From positions 1 to 6,768 of the forward strand of contig RHAY01000037.1 of the NCBI GenBank assembly GCA_010031285.1: a stretch of 6,768 nt of DNA, written 5' to 3'. Under the pieces are notes generated by a model. That model was not told the DNA's origin. It was given only the letters and a program-made list of their open reading frames with translations, and did not search any database. Of the stretch, positions 6,305 through 6,768 are shown piece after piece (within the stretch, counting starts at the first letter, position 1; each line of letters opens with the position of its first letter). Both the position numbers and the translations under genes were made by a program. The DNA comes from Methylophilaceae bacterium. Lineage in GTDB: Bacteria; Pseudomonadota; Gammaproteobacteria; Burkholderiales; Methylophilaceae.

Positions 6305-6318
6305 TATTTAAAGATAAA
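6288..6318 (+). promoter_or_regulatory. Weak candidate gcvH promoter (TTGTCA, GATAAA)
   Basis: TTGTCA (6288-6293) matches the -35 consensus at five of six positions. The best -10 at near-usable distance is GATAAA (6313-6318), four of six, with a long 19-bp spacer. TAAAAT at 6315-6320 is an alternative. The -35 overlaps the pbpG -35 on the other strand. No glycine-riboswitch-like leader fits in the short distance to the ATG at 6340. Confidence 0.22.
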
Positions 6319-6339
6319 ATTGCTATCAACTAATTTACT

Positions 6340-6720
6340 ATGAATATTACGAATACACTTCTCTTTACGCCCGATCACATCTGGATTAAACCTATCAATG
6401 AAAATAATTATGAAATTGGTATTACTGATTATGCACAAAATCTTTTGGGTGATATCGTTTTTGTAGAATTACCTTTATTACAAAGTAAGATCTCTAGAAA
6501 TATAGCTTTTGGAACAGTTGAGTCAGTCAAGACTGCTTCTGATCTGATGGGGCCGCTTAATGGTGTAATAGTTGAAATTAATCCTAATATTCAAAAATCT
6601 CCAGAACTAATTAATGATAAACCTTATGAAAATTGGATCTGTAGAATATCATCTCAAGACGATATTAATAATAAAGAACTCTTTTTAGATGCTTCTCGAT
6701 ATAACGAACTTACTCGCTAA
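6340..6720 (+). CDS. gcvH: Glycine cleavage system H protein (lipoyl carrier)
   Basis: GcvH carries the aminomethyl group on a lipoyl arm from the P protein (glycine decarboxylase) to the T protein, which passes the one-carbon unit to tetrahydrofolate in the cytoplasm. The 126 residues match the family. Landmarks are PDHIWI (11-16), the GITDYAQNLLGDIVFVELP block (27-45), and ESVKTASDLMGPLNG (61-75), where Lys64 is the lipoylation site. SPEL (87-90) and the C-terminal LDASRYNEL (116-124) are also typical. The usual PYGxGW segment is shortened here to PYENW (95-99), losing the glycine before Trp. The ATG at 6340 has no Shine-Dalgarno sequence. The gene is divergent from pbpG and tail-to-tail with the next frame, so no gcvT or gcvP is co-transcribed with it. 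It may work with enzymes encoded elsewhere, or as a lipoyl relay. Confidence 0.95.
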   Translation: MNITNTLLFTPDHIWIKPINENNYEIGITDYAQNLLGDIVFVELPLLQSKISRNIAFGTVESVKTASDLMGPLNGVIVEINPNIQKSPELINDKPYENWICRISSQDDINNKELFLDASRYNELTR

Positions 6721-6768
6721 TTATATTTCTTTTGTAGCATCAATTAATTGAATTTCATAACCGCGATC
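6721..6768 (-). CDS. C-terminal end of an unrecognised minus-strand protein, cut by window edge
   Basis: Reading the minus strand inward from base 6768 gives 15 sense codons (RGYEIQLIDATKEI preceded by Asp) and a TAA stop at 6723-6721. The stop directly abuts the gcvH stop at 6718-6720. The residue mix (alternating hydrophobic and charged) looks like real protein, and the tail-to-tail packing matches the topA-pbpG junction. The piece is too short to name a family, and an open frame of 15 codons can arise by chance. Confidence 0.45.
   Translation of the reverse strand, partial: DRGYEIQLIDATKEI

Noticed and set aside
6233..6339. Possible glycine riboswitch upstream of gcvH
   Set aside because: The whole divergent region is 107 bp and also holds the pbpG promoter and ribosome binding site; no conserved glycine-aptamer elements are visible.

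Overview
The window is an AT-rich (roughly two-thirds A+T), densely packed stretch of bacterial chromosome with housekeeping genes only. No insertion sequence, prophage, CRISPR array, tRNA or rRNA was seen. The protein families (a MidA-type methyltransferase next to a proteobacterial pteridine reductase and TtcA, a PBP7-type endopeptidase, TopA, GcvH) point to a proteobacterium. The compact layout with low GC suggests a genome-reduced, possibly planktonic betaproteobacterium such as a Methylophilaceae/OM43-like lineage. That placement is an inference from style and gene content and was not tested by any search.

Layout, left to right. A minus-strand MidA/COG1565 methyltransferase runs off the left edge (its C-terminus is missing). 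It is transcribed divergently from a plus-strand pair: a pteridine reductase-like SDR and the tRNA 2-thiocytidine synthase TtcA, joined by an ATGA start/stop overlap. The 44-bp divergent spacer holds a self-complementary ATTATAAT that can serve as a -10 box in both directions. After a 118-bp intergenic region with a candidate promoter and a near-palindrome comes topA, full length with a single four-cysteine zinc finger and a lysine-rich tail. topA converges on a minus-strand D-Ala-D-Ala endopeptidase (PbpG/PBP7 type), and their stop codons overlap within four bases. A 107-bp divergent region with two abutting palindromes separates pbpG from plus-strand gcvH. The gcvH stop codon directly abuts the stop codon of another minus-strand reading frame that enters from the right edge.

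Functionally these are separate housekeeping jobs: pterin/folate reduction and the glycine cleavage lipoyl carrier (both touching one-carbon metabolism), tRNA thiolation, DNA supercoil relaxation and peptidoglycan remodelling. I found no convincing new multi-gene system. The points most worth a second look are regulatory and architectural: palindromes on candidate promoters, a T8 tract inside the pbpG promoter spacer, tail-to-tail genes with no room for terminators, most starts lacking a Shine-Dalgarno sequence, and a gcvH without gcvT or gcvP beside it.
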